Positions 7,439-15,226 of a stretch of 36,638 nt of DNA are shown here, one piece after another. The stretch is taken from contig DATEVB010000231.1 of NCBI GenBank assembly GCA_035282865.1, positions 1-36,638 of the forward strand, read 5' to 3'. Origin of the DNA: UBA4744 sp035282865 (GTDB taxonomy: Bacteria; Actinomycetota; Acidimicrobiia; Spongiisociales; UBA4744). Positions within the stretch are counted from its first letter, which is position 1, and each line of letters begins with the position of its first letter. Made by a program: the position numbers and the translations under genes. The notes beneath the pieces were generated by a model. It was not told the origin of the DNA, searched no databases, and was given only the letters and a program-made list of their open reading frames with translations.

Positions 7439-8563
7439 ATGTCGGAGAAGGAATGGATCACCGTCAATCCGGGCGGGAGTCGCCGGGTCATTGTCACCAA
7501 GGACCTGCCCGGCGAGCATTGGAAGCAGATTCTCCAGCAGGCCGACTGCTCCATCGAGATCTGCACGGATACGGCAGTGTTGTCCGGCGAGGAGATCATC
7601 GCCCGGATCGGCACTCGCTGTGACGGGGCGATCGGGCAGCTGACAGAGGACTGGAACGCCGAGCTGTTTGCCGCGTTGCGGTCGGCGGGAGGGACCGCCT
7701 ACAGCAACGGTGCCGTCGGATACGACAACGTCGACGTTGAGGCAGCAACGGAGAACGGCATTCCGGTCGGGAACACTCCCGGCGTGCTGACAGAGACGAC
7801 CGCTGAGATGGCGGTTGCTCTCACCTTTGCCGCCGGTAGGCGCGTCACCGAAGCGGATCGGTTCATGCGGGGCGGCATGTACCAAGGCTGGCTTCCCACG
7901 ATGTTCCTGGGGCTGCGGTTCGTCGGGAAGACGGTCGGGGTTGTCGGAGCGGGCCGTATCGGAAGTGCCTACGCGCGGATGATGGTCGAGGGGCACAAGA
8001 TGCACCTTGTCTACCACGACGTGTACCCCAACGAGGCCCTCGAACGGTACGTTGCGGACTACTCCGCCTTTCTGATCGAGCACGGCGAAGCCCCCCTCTC
8101 CTGCCGGCGTTTGGACAGTGTGCTCGATGTCCTCCGGGAAGCCGACGTCGTCAGTCTCCATACGGTGCTCGACGACAGCACCCACCACCTGATCGACGCC
8201 CGGGCGCTGGCCGTGATGAAACCCGACGCCGTCCTCGTCAACTCCAGCCGCGGCCCGGTGATCGACGAAACCGCCCTGGTCGAGCACTGCCGCGCCAACC
8301 CCGATTTTCGGGTCGGCCTCGATGTTTTCGAGGATGAGCCGGCTATGAAACCGGGCCTGGCGGAGCTGGACAATGTGGTGGTCGTCCCTCACATCGCCTC
8401 GGCCACCGTGTGGACCCGGGAGGGGATGTCCAGCCTGGCGGCCGCCAATGTGGCGGCCGCCCTGCGGGGTTACCCCGTATGGGGAAGCGACGACATCACC
8501 CCGTTCCTGTCCGGAGAGGTACCCAAGGCCGCACCCAGCATCGTCAACGCCTCCCGGTTGTAG
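7439..8563 (+). CDS. NADH-type hydroxypyruvate/glyoxylate reductase, plant HPR1-like
   Basis: This is a 374-residue D-2-hydroxyacid dehydrogenase. The NAD-binding motif is GAGRIG (170-175). Catalytic residues are R271 (SSRG), a glutamate in DVFEDEP (298-300) and H318 (VPHIAS). Long stretches match, as I remember it, plant peroxisomal hydroxypyruvate reductase HPR1 rather than SerA or GhrB. Examples are GQLTEDW, NTPGVLTETTAE, FMRGGMYQGWLP, GRIGSAYARMMVEG and PSIVNAS. It should reduce hydroxypyruvate to D-glycerate or glyoxylate to glycolate. It lies between ygeW and an aminotransferase (gaps 43 and 16 bp), suggesting that the carbon skeleton left after carbamoyl and amino removal is a 2-oxo acid of this kind. 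The protein ends in Ser-Arg-Leu. Confidence 0.88.
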   Translation: MSEKEWITVNPGGSRRVIVTKDLPGEHWKQILQQADCSIEICTDTAVLSGEEIIARIGTRCDGAIGQLTEDWNAELFAALRSAGGTAYSNGAVGYDNVDVEAATENGIPVGNTPGVLTETTAEMAVALTFAAGRRVTEADRFMRGGMYQGWLPTMFLGLRFVGKTVGVVGAGRIGSAYARMMVEGHKMHLVYHDVYPNEALERYVADYSAFLIEHGEAPLSCRRLDSVLDVLREADVVSLHTVLDDSTHHLIDARALAVMKPDAVLVNSSRGPVIDETALVEHCRANPDFRVGLDVFEDEPAMKPGLAELDNVVVVPHIASATVWTREGMSSLAAANVAAALRGYPVWGSDDITPFLSGEVPKAAPSIVNASRL

Positions 8564-8579
8564 AAGAGAGAAGGACCTC

Positions 8580-9776
8580 ATGGTGACCATTGCCGACCGC
8601 ATAGCCCGATTGGGCACCGAGACGGCGTTCGCCGTATCGGCCGAAGCGAATGCCTTCGCGGCGCAGGGAAACAAGGTGTACCCGTTCCATCTGGGCGACC
8701 TCAACCTCGCTACACCCTCCACGGTGGTGGACGGCAGCTGGAAAGCCTTGCAGGACGGGAAGACGGGCTATTGCCCCAACGCCGGTATCCCTCAGCTCCG
8801 TGAGGCGCTGGCGGCCGACGTTTCGGCTTCCCACAACGTCGACTACGGGCCGGAGAATGTGGTCGCACAACCGGGCGGAAAACCCACGATCGGCAAATTC
8901 ATTCTGGCGCTCATGAACCCGGGTGACGAGGTGCTGTACCCCAACCCCGGATACCCGATCTACGAATCGCAAATCGAATTCAACGGCGGCATCGCCGTCC
9001 CGTACGGGTATGTGGAGGGCGAAGACAACTTCCGCCTCGATCTCGAGTCGATCGAACGAGCCATCACCCCCAAGACCCGGTTGCTGATCCTCAACGACCT
9101 TCAGAACCCAACCGGCGCCGAGTGTTCCCTGGATGAGCATGAGCGCCTCGCCGAGCTGATCCGCAAGCACGACCTCTATGTCCTGGCCGACGAGGCCTAC
9201 TTCGATATGCGGTACAAGGGAGCCAGCCGGTCGATTGTCGAGCAGGCGGGCATGGCCGAGCGAACGGTGATCCTCTACACATTCTCCAAGAAGTTCGCCA
9301 TGACGGGGTGGCGTCTGGGAGCCAGCATCGGTCCGAAGCCGGTCATCGACGTGATCGGCAGAATCAACGTGAACGATGAATCATGCTCCAACCACTTCAT
9401 CCAGTACGGAGCCATTGCCGGCCTGGCCGGTGACCAGACCGAGGTCAAGGCGATCCTCACAACGCTGCGGGAGCGCCGCGATGCACTGGCCGAGGGCCTC
9501 AACTCGATTGCCGGGTTCCGCACCTACGTGCCCGACGCGATGTTCTATCTCTTCCCCAACGTCACCGAAGCCATGGCCAACCTCGGGATGCACGATTACG
9601 AGGAGTTCCGGCGAGCCACCCTGCACAACACCGGCGTCTCCTTCACGACGAGATTGCACTTCGGCCGGGCCGGGCAGGGTGAGCCGGAGAAGTACATTCG
9701 CTTTGCCTACTCGGGTATCGGTGTGGATGAGATCAACGAAGGCATCGCCAAGCTGAAGGCCTATGTGGAAGGTTGA
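8580..9776 (+). CDS. Class I/II PLP aminotransferase
   Basis: This 398-residue fold-type I aminotransferase starts at an ATG with an AGAGAAGG ribosome site, 16 bp after the reductase stop. The open frame extends 69 codons upstream, but those overlap the reductase gene. Visible motifs are NPGYP (122-126), NPTG (176-179), ADEAY (203-207) and the PLP lysine in YTFSK (K237) followed by GWRLG. It belongs to the aspartate aminotransferase group. It is the last gene of the rightward series gntR-ygeW-reductase-aminotransferase. A serine/hydroxypyruvate or glycine/glyoxylate exchange would fit the neighbour, but amino donor and acceptor cannot be told from sequence. Confidence 0.85.
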   Translation: MVTIADRIARLGTETAFAVSAEANAFAAQGNKVYPFHLGDLNLATPSTVVDGSWKALQDGKTGYCPNAGIPQLREALAADVSASHNVDYGPENVVAQPGGKPTIGKFILALMNPGDEVLYPNPGYPIYESQIEFNGGIAVPYGYVEGEDNFRLDLESIERAITPKTRLLILNDLQNPTGAECSLDEHERLAELIRKHDLYVLADEAYFDMRYKGASRSIVEQAGMAERTVILYTFSKKFAMTGWRLGASIGPKPVIDVIGRINVNDESCSNHFIQYGAIAGLAGDQTEVKAILTTLRERRDALAEGLNSIAGFRTYVPDAMFYLFPNVTEAMANLGMHDYEEFRRATLHNTGVSFTTRLHFGRAGQGEPEKYIRFAYSGIGVDEINEGIAKLKAYVEG

Positions 9777-9966
9777 GCTGAGCCCCGCCCGGGCCGGCCA
9801 TGAGAGGTTCAACGTTTGAAGTATGACGTCCCGGGAACGGTGTCCTGCTCCGACTGCCACCTCCCATTGCCCACTTCCCGGCCGGTTCGTTTCGCTCGCC
9901 GGGGGAGACGCCGTCTTTCGGCGGGATTCTCGTCAAGGCCCTGAACGTATTGCCGATGGACCGTGG
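9777..9966. other. Intergenic region before M23 gene
   Basis: There is no gene in this 190 bp. It holds a degenerate word block (9846-9880; on the minus strand GGGAAGTGGGCAATGGGAGG). The 15-mer GCCGGGGGAGACGCC at 9898-9912 recurs inside dnaX (27467-27481). A small CGCCG/CGGCG hairpin follows. I looked for a c-di-AMP riboswitch here, because these often precede cell-wall hydrolase genes in Actinobacteria, and could not support one. Confidence 0.4.
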
Positions 9967-11148
9967 GTGAAGGCAACCCGGTTCGTATCGGTGGCGCTGG
10001 CGCTGGTGCTGTGCACCGCGCTGATTCCGGCCAACCCATCGCCGGCCCGGGCCGGTACGGCGGCGCCGGCTCCGGTCGCTTCACCCGACCTACGGTCTGC
10101 TCCGGTTGGGCCCGCCCCGACAACCCGCTACCGCATGGTCTTCCCTTTGGCCGGTCCGCTCGAGGTGCTGTCGACCTTTGGCGCCGAGCGCGACGGCGGC
10201 GAGCGTGATCACAAGGGAGTCGACCTGCTTGCTCCGCGTCTGACTCCGGTGCTAGCGGTCAGGGACGGGGTGGTGACCCGAGTCAACCAACCGAGCGTCT
10301 CGGTCTTCATCAGCCACGACGATGGTTGGAGTTCTTGGTATCTCCATCTCAACAACGACACCTATTTGACCGACGATGGGCTGGGTGGTGGTGTCATGCC
10401 CGGTCTCGAGGTGGGCGACCGGGTTTGGGCCGGCCAGGTGATCGGCTGGGTTGGGGATAGCGGCAACGCCGAACCGACTCCCCCGCATCTCCATTTTGAG
10501 CTCCATACACCGTGGGGCGAGGCGATTGATCCGCTGGGGAGCCTGAGGGGAGCCGCCTGGGTCGATCAGACCGTCCCGATCCACTTCGAAGGCGCCTTCT
10601 GGGATGACGATGACAACCAGATTGCTGCGACGGCCGATCTGCTGGCCTCGCTGGGATTGATCACGGGCTGCGGTTCGTACGGTCTGGAAATCTGTCCGGA
10701 CGCCCAGCTGACCGGTGCAGACGTCGAGGCACTACTCGAAGCCGCATTGGGTGGGGAAGTATCCGTCGGCGCCTACCTGCAACTCGAACCGCGCCCTGCG
10801 CCAAAGCAGGAGACGTTTCTCCCCGGTGTTAGTTTGGAGGAAGCCTTGGGTTGCGGGGTATGGCAGTACTGTCCGCAGCAGCTGATCACCCGCGGGGAAA
10901 TGGCGGCCATTCTGGCGAGTGCGTTCGAGTTCGAATCGACTGATGCCGACTACTTCGTCGATGACGAAGAGCACTACGCCCAGGGCGCGATCAATGCTCT
11001 GACGGCGGGCGAGGTCTTCGATATCTGTACCTCCTTGGGACCGCTACCGTTCGAGCCCGATCGGCCGGCCACCAGGGCCGAGCTGATCGATGCGATCGCC
11101 AAGGCTCTCGACCTGATTCCGGTCATCTCGTGCCGGATCATGGTGTGA
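9967..11148 (+). CDS. Secreted M23 (LytM-type) peptidase with SLH-like repeats
   Basis: A GTG start at 9967 gives 393 residues beginning with a clear Sec signal peptide (K-A-T-R then a hydrophobic stretch to about residue 21, cut near ARAG, 27-30). The 48 codons upstream in frame are spacer-like. The peptidase domain has H82 and D86 (HKGVD) and HLHFE (H174, H176), the zinc ligands of lysostaphin-type endopeptidases that cleave peptidoglycan cross-bridges. From about residue 200 to the end are degenerate SLH-like repeats, of the ITRGEMAAILA and ATRAELIDAIAKAL kind, with cysteine-containing CGSYGLEICPD and GVWQYCP segments. Such repeats are common on secreted proteins of Acidimicrobiia and suggest cell-wall attachment. 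It stands alone, convergent with manC. Confidence 0.85.
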   Translation: MKATRFVSVALALVLCTALIPANPSPARAGTAAPAPVASPDLRSAPVGPAPTTRYRMVFPLAGPLEVLSTFGAERDGGERDHKGVDLLAPRLTPVLAVRDGVVTRVNQPSVSVFISHDDGWSSWYLHLNNDTYLTDDGLGGGVMPGLEVGDRVWAGQVIGWVGDSGNAEPTPPHLHFELHTPWGEAIDPLGSLRGAAWVDQTVPIHFEGAFWDDDDNQIAATADLLASLGLITGCGSYGLEICPDAQLTGADVEALLEAALGGEVSVGAYLQLEPRPAPKQETFLPGVSLEEALGCGVWQYCPQQLITRGEMAAILASAFEFESTDADYFVDDEEHYAQGAINALTAGEVFDICTSLGPLPFEPDRPATRAELIDAIAKALDLIPVISCRIMV

Positions 11149-11159
11149 GGCGAGCTTCG

Positions 11160-11280
11160 CCGGCGGTTTGAAGTGGGAAGTTCGACATCAGGCTCGCCGC
11201 GCGCGCCGTTCGAAGTGGAAGGTGGGAAGTAGAAACCGGCCTGCCGTCGGGATGTCCAAACCGTTTCTTCCCACCCGAGA
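11160..11280. repeat. Purine-rich degenerate words between convergent genes
   Basis: The gap between M23 and manC carries GTTTGAAGTGGGAAGTTCGA (from 11168), GTTCGAAGTGGAAGGTGGGA (from 11213), and on the other strand GGGTGGGAAGAA (about 11264-11275). The same words recur in other spacers. No classical terminator is evident between the convergent genes. Confidence 0.55.
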
Positions 11281-11303
11281 CCGCCTGCCTCGTACTCTCC
11301 GCA

Positions 11304-12389
11304 TCAACGTTCCTCGTGTCTGACCGCTTCTGAACGGCTCGCCTGCCGGAGCCGCTCCACGATCGCCTTGACGCCCTGAGCGTGGTCTTTGCTGCACACG
11401 AGCACTGCATCCGGGGTCTCAACAACCACCACGTCTTCGAGCCCAACGATCGCCACCAGGCGGCTCTCCGACCGCAGATACGAGCCGGTCGTCCCTTCTG
11501 CCAGCACATCGCCCTGCACCACGTTGCCGTGGTCGTCCTGATGGCAGATCTCCCACAGAGCCGGCCACGACCCCACGTCGCTCCAGCCGGCGTCGAGGGG
11601 TACCACCGCGGCCCGGTCCGTCCGCTCCATGACGGCGTAATCGATCGAGTTACCTTTGATGGCCTGGAAGGCTGCTCGATCGAGCCGGATGCCGCCTGCG
11701 ATCTCCTCTCCACCGTCGAGAGCCCGCCGGCAATCCGCCACCATGCGCGGGTCGAACCGTTCCAGCTCTTCGAGAAACCTCGACGCCAGGAACATGAACA
11801 TGCCGCTGTTCCACAGATAGCGGCCGGAGGCCACATACCCGGTGGCCGTCGGCAGGTCGGGTTTCTCAACGAAACGCTCAACGGCGAAGGTGGAGCTGCC
11901 CGCCAGGCTCTCGCCCTTGTGGATGTAGCCGTATCCGGTGTGAGGGCCTTCGGGAACTATTCCGAAGGTCACCAGGTACCCGTCCAGGGCGGCAGATCGG
12001 CCGGTTTCGACTGCCGCGTGGAACCGGTCTACGTCGCCGATCATATGGTCGGCGGGTAGGACCAGCAGGACCGGGTCCTCGCCGTCGCGGGTGGCGACCA
12101 TGGCGGCAACGGCAACGGCCGGCGCGGTGTTGCGACCGATCGGCTCGAGGAGCATCGCGACCGGTTGTACTCCGACCTCGGCGAGCTGATCGATCACGAG
12201 CTGGTGATGAGCGTGGTTGCCGACGATGACCGGGGCACCTGCGCTGTCGAGGCCTTGGAGGCGGGCGGCCGTCTTCTGGAGGAGGGTGGTGGTTCCGAGC
12301 AGGTCGACTAGATGCTTTGGTTCCAGCTCCCTGGAGAGCGGCCAGAGCCGGGTGCCGGCACCGCCGGAAAGGATGACGGGAAGGATCAT
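11304..12389 (-). CDS. manC: Mannose-1-phosphate guanylyltransferase
   Basis: A 361-residue, single-domain GDP-mannose pyrophosphorylase without the fused isomerase domain. It shows GGAGTRLWPLSR near the N-terminus (nucleotide binding), then LPADH, FVEKP, LWNSGMF, IDYAVME and GWSDVGSW, all ordered as in the family. The usual PKQFL is PKHLV. It makes GDP-mannose from mannose-1-phosphate and GTP for mannosylated lipids or polysaccharides. The ATG at 12389 was chosen because GGAGG lies 5 nt before it; an ATG four codons upstream lacks such a site. A mgtC-family gene lies 45 bp upstream on the same strand. Confidence 0.92.
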   Translation of the reverse strand: MILPVILSGGAGTRLWPLSRELEPKHLVDLLGTTTLLQKTAARLQGLDSAGAPVIVGNHAHHQLVIDQLAEVGVQPVAMLLEPIGRNTAPAVAVAAMVATRDGEDPVLLVLPADHMIGDVDRFHAAVETGRSAALDGYLVTFGIVPEGPHTGYGYIHKGESLAGSSTFAVERFVEKPDLPTATGYVASGRYLWNSGMFMFLASRFLEELERFDPRMVADCRRALDGGEEIAGGIRLDRAAFQAIKGNSIDYAVMERTDRAAVVPLDAGWSDVGSWPALWEICHQDDHGNVVQGDVLAEGTTGSYLRSESRLVAIVGLEDVVVVETPDAVLVCSKDHAQGVKAIVERLRQASRSEAVRHEER

Positions 12390-12434
12390 GGTTGCCTCCA
12401 CATTCGGTCCGGGCCCCTGTTGGCTGCGGTTTTT

Positions 12435-13091
12435 CTAGGAGTGCGGGCTGATGATCTCAACCGCGGATACACCTTTCATCGATTGGACCATCTCGGAGAT
12501 CATCTTGGCCCGATCCGGTTCGACTGCGATGACCAGGATCCCTGCGCCGCCGGGGCTCCTCTCGAAGCTGATCTCATCCACACTGTCATCCAGTCTCGCC
12601 ACCATCTTGATGACCTGCTTGATGCGGTCGACATGGTCGATCGTGATGCCGATCTGCTGCGGAGCAATCGCCGTCCTCCTGGCGATCACCATGTCTATGC
12701 GACGCAAGCCGAGCAGTACACCGAGGGTGACCATGGTTCCTACCGTGCCGAGCAGCAGCAGACCCGCCCCGATTCCCATCCCGATGGCGGCTACCGCCCA
12801 TAGCCCGGCGGCGGTCGTCAGACCCCTCACGCGGTCTTCACTCCGCCAGATGGCCCCCGCTCCCAGGAACCCGATGCCGGTGACGATCTGGGCGGCGACA
12901 CGAGCCGGGTCACCGGCCTCGAAACCGGTGATCGAAACGATGGTGAACATGGCGGCGCCGAACCCGACCATGGCGTGGGTACGTAGTCCGGCCGCCTTAC
13001 CGGTGGCCTCCCTCTCGAAGCCGATCAGGCCGGTGAGGAGGGTGGCCAGCAGAAGACGGGCCACCATGTCCAGGTTTGAGAGTTCCTCCAT
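12435..13091 (-). CDS. MgtC/SapB family membrane protein
   Basis: This protein has 218 residues. The first roughly 135 residues contain four to five hydrophobic segments and the family signature GLIGFEREATGKAAGLRTH, followed by GIGFLGAGAI and GLTTAAGLW. The last 80 residues form a soluble ACT-like domain, as in longer MgtC proteins. MgtC proteins are linked to Mg2+ limitation and virulence in pathogens, but their molecular role is debated. The ATG at 13091 has AGGAA 5 nt upstream; a GTG two codons earlier is also possible. It is 45 bp ahead of manC, so the two may share a transcript. Confidence 0.85.
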   Translation of the reverse strand: MEELSNLDMVARLLLATLLTGLIGFEREATGKAAGLRTHAMVGFGAAMFTIVSITGFEAGDPARVAAQIVTGIGFLGAGAIWRSEDRVRGLTTAAGLWAVAAIGMGIGAGLLLLGTVGTMVTLGVLLGLRRIDMVIARRTAIAPQQIGITIDHVDRIKQVIKMVARLDDSVDEISFERSPGGAGILVIAVEPDRAKMISEMVQSMKGVSAVEIISPHS

Positions 13092-13137
13092 CCACACTTC
13101 CTATCGGGTTGTCTCCTGTAACCCTACCGATGGGTAC

Positions 13138-13950
13138 CTATTCGCCCTTGAAATCGGGCGGCCGTTTTTCGATGTGGGCGCGCATGGCCTCCTGCAGGTC
13201 GTTCGATGGCAGGAAAGCGGCATTCCAGACGGCCATGTAATCGAGGGCTTGGGCGATCGACCGGTTCTCTGCGGCTCTGAGGACAGCCTTGGCGCCCTGC
13301 ACGGCCAGCGGTGAGTTGTAGGCGATCTCGCCGGCGAGATTGAGAGCGGCCCGGTACACGTCGGTGTACACATCGTTGATGAGACCGATTTCCTTGGCCC
13401 GGTCGGCGGTGATGTCCTTGCCGGTGAAGGCCAGCTCGGCGACGTGGCCGGGGGCGATCACTTTGGGGAGCCGTTGCATGGTGCCGACGTCGGCGACCAT
13501 GCCTAGTTTGGCTTCTCGTACCGAGAAGGTGGCGTCTGGTGATGCGAGCCGGATGTCGCAGGCGGTGATGAGATCGACGCCTGCTCCGATGCAGTAGCCG
13601 TGCACGGCGGCAATGACCGGCTTGGGACAGTCGGCGACCGAGGTGATGGTGTGCTGCATCTTCTTGATCTGCCGGTAGAGCGCTTGACGTTTGGCCACCT
13701 CGGAGTCGCTTTCCATCCCGGCGCCGACCATGGCCAATGCCTGGATGTCGATCCCGGCGGTGAATGCCCGACCCTTCCCGGCGATGATCACCACCCGCAC
13801 CTCAGGATCGGATCCCACCTGGTCCATGGCCGGGGGGAGGTCGTCCCACATGGGGATGTTCATGGCGTTGAGTTTGTCGGGCCGATCCAGCCACACCGTG
13901 GCGATGTGCCCGTCCTGCTCGATGGTGATGACGTCGGATGAGAAGTCCAT
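13138..13950 (-). CDS. Crotonase-family protein, dienoyl-CoA isomerase type
   Basis: A 270-residue enoyl-CoA hydratase/isomerase superfamily member with the oxyanion-hole segments GRAFTAGIDI (60-69) and GYCIGAGVDL (118-127). D126, E146 and D154 fall at exactly the spacing of the catalytic D176, E196 and D204 of rat delta3,5-delta2,4-dienoyl-CoA isomerase (ECH1), and the ADVGTMQRLPKVI segment matches that enzyme. It therefore probably isomerises 3,5-dienoyl-CoA to 2,4-dienoyl-CoA during beta-oxidation of unsaturated fatty acids, rather than hydrating enoyl-CoA. It has no obvious partner gene nearby. TACGAT 6 nt before the ATG indicates a leaderless start. Confidence 0.82.
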   Translation of the reverse strand: MDFSSDVITIEQDGHIATVWLDRPDKLNAMNIPMWDDLPPAMDQVGSDPEVRVVIIAGKGRAFTAGIDIQALAMVGAGMESDSEVAKRQALYRQIKKMQHTITSVADCPKPVIAAVHGYCIGAGVDLITACDIRLASPDATFSVREAKLGMVADVGTMQRLPKVIAPGHVAELAFTGKDITADRAKEIGLINDVYTDVYRAALNLAGEIAYNSPLAVQGAKAVLRAAENRSIAQALDYMAVWNAAFLPSNDLQEAMRAHIEKRPPDFKGE

Positions 13951-13956
13951 GACCGC

Positions 13957-13962
13957 ATCGTA
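13957..13962 (-). promoter_or_regulatory. -10 box TACGAT, leaderless type
   Basis: On the minus strand TACGAT is separated from the ATG at 13950 by 6 nt, with no Shine-Dalgarno. It fixes the start of the dienoyl-CoA isomerase-type gene. Confidence 0.45.
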
Positions 13963-14212
13963 GGGGACTGGATGGCGCCCACACAGCGTGGTGTGCTTTT
14001 GGATTGTCTGGTCGGGCGGGCTGAATCGCCAAGGGGAGCGTATGGCAGGCGATGGGATCAGTCGGCGCTAGCAGTGCCCGGTTATTCTCTCATGGTCCAC
14101 CAGTGCCGGTCCGGCTGGCAGCCTTTTCATTATCATCTACGTATGTCTGACGACATGGCGACCACTGGTTGATCGGCACTAGAGTCTGTCATCAAGTCCT
14201 ACAGGGCGGAGT

Positions 14213-14232
14213 GGGCCCCCGTGCGGGGGCCC
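14213..14232. terminator. GC-rich hairpin downstream of dodecin gene
   Basis: GGGCCCCC and GGGGGCCC form a perfect 8 bp stem around GTGC, 11 bp past the dodecin stop. No T-run follows on either strand, so it is terminator-like rather than a canonical intrinsic terminator. The rest of the spacer 13963-14243 holds only the word TCTCATGGTCCACC (14088-14101), shared with 2299-2312. Confidence 0.5.
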
Positions 14233-14243
14233 CTTCGCGCCTG

Positions 14244-14462
14244 CTACTTGACGGCGAACGCCAGCTTGACCGTGGCGTGGTACTGGATGATCTTCCCATC
14301 CTTGACCCGGGCGGTCTGGCTGGTCACCTCGACACCCGTGATCCCCTCGATGGTCTCAGCGGCTTTGGCGACGGCCTGTTTGACCGCATCGTCAAAACCG
14401 TCCTCCGAGATCCCGATGATCTCGAGGATCTTGATGGCACCTTTGCTCACGTATTCGCCCAT
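14244..14462 (-). CDS. Dodecin-family protein
   Basis: A 72-residue protein with the dodecin layout: a beta strand (KGAIKILEIIGIS), one helix (DDAVKQAVAKAAETI) and two long strands (GVEVTSQTARVKDGK and YHATVKLAFAV). Dodecins form hollow dodecamers that store flavin or CoA. The tryptophan that stacks on flavin in classical dodecins (within W-F-E-V) is here glycine (G-V-E-V), so flavin binding of the classical kind is doubtful. The start was set at the ATG preceded by AAAGGA; ten more in-frame codons upstream lack support. It diverges from the nitroreductase gene, which might use flavin, but that link is only suggestive. Confidence 0.8.
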   Translation of the reverse strand: MGEYVSKGAIKILEIIGISEDGFDDAVKQAVAKAAETIEGITGVEVTSQTARVKDGKIIQYHATVKLAFAVK

Positions 14463-14533
14463 TGGCAATCCTTTCCCGGCGGACCGGCCCATCCTATGTC
14501 GCAGATCGGGTTCCGGCGATGAGAGGAAACCTC

Positions 14534-14539
14534 TACCCT
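14534..14539 (+). promoter_or_regulatory. -10 box TACCCT, leaderless type
   Basis: TACCCT ends 6 nt before the nitroreductase ATG at 14546, with no Shine-Dalgarno between. It argues against the longer open frame starting at 14462. Confidence 0.5.
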
Positions 14540-14545
14540 GGTCTC

Positions 14546-15214
14546 ATGGACCTCAACCAAGCCCTCTACACCACCCGGGCGATGCGTCGGGTCAAACCCG
14601 ACCCCATCCCCGAGCAGGCCGTCAAGGCCATGTTGGACGCGGCCATCCGGGCCCCGTCGGGCGGCAACAACCAGAATTGGCGGTTTGTCACGGTCACCGA
14701 TCCGGCTCTCAAGGCACCCCTCGGGCATTTGTACCGGGCAGCCTGGGAGATCCTGCAGGAGACCGTCTACAAGAAGGCCCACGAACGCGCCGAGGCCGTT
14801 GGCGACACCCAGGCGATGCGAATCCGTAGCTCCAGTGAGTGGCTGGCCGAGAACTTCGAACAAGTGCCGCTCTGGGTTTTCGCCTTCAGCCGTAACGATC
14901 CGAGCGGAGCCTCGATCTTTCCCGGCGTGTGGAACATGATGCTTTCCGCCCGGGGTCTCGGCATCGGCACCTGTCTCACCACGATTGCCGGGTCATTCAA
15001 GAGCGATGAAGTCTTCGAGGTGCTCGGGGTGCCGACCGACAAGGGATGGGTCAACAACGCCGCCGTATCGGCCGGCTATCCGTTGGGGCGGTGGGGTACT
15101 GCCAAACGTCTCCCGGCCGACCGGGTGGTCTTCTCGGAACGCTGGGGAAACCGGCCGGATTGGACTGTCGAAGAACCGCTGTGGATGGAACCGGAGAACC
15201 ATGGAAGAGACTGA
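14546..15214 (+). CDS. Nitroreductase-family flavoprotein
   Basis: This 222-residue protein shows the nitroreductase start pattern: a TTRAMRRVKPDPIP segment, then AAIRAPSGGNNQNWRF, which binds the FMN phosphate. GIGTCLTT and GYPLGRW appear near the C-terminus. Members reduce nitro groups, quinones or other acceptors with NAD(P)H, and some actinobacterial relatives use other flavins; the substrate is unknown. It is followed after 12 bp by an aldo/keto reductase on the same strand, so both are probably one reductive or detoxifying unit. The start is set by the -10 box 6 nt upstream. Confidence 0.82.
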   Translation: MDLNQALYTTRAMRRVKPDPIPEQAVKAMLDAAIRAPSGGNNQNWRFVTVTDPALKAPLGHLYRAAWEILQETVYKKAHERAEAVGDTQAMRIRSSSEWLAENFEQVPLWVFAFSRNDPSGASIFPGVWNMMLSARGLGIGTCLTTIAGSFKSDEVFEVLGVPTDKGWVNNAAVSAGYPLGRWGTAKRLPADRVVFSERWGNRPDWTVEEPLWMEPENHGRD

Positions 15215-15226
15215 CGGGGGAGGGAC

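Noticed and set aside
7415..8722. A 435-codon minus-strand open frame over the reductase and aminotransferase genes
   Set aside because: It is the opposite strand of two clearly assigned enzymes, with no ribosome site and no domain pattern.
9885..9990. Possible c-di-AMP (ydaO) riboswitch ahead of the M23 peptidase
   Set aside because: A GGGGGAGA string and a nearby CCTGAAC are reminiscent, but the paired helices and the GGGTGAAT element could not be laid out. A covariance search with RF00379 would decide; a clear hit would reverse this.
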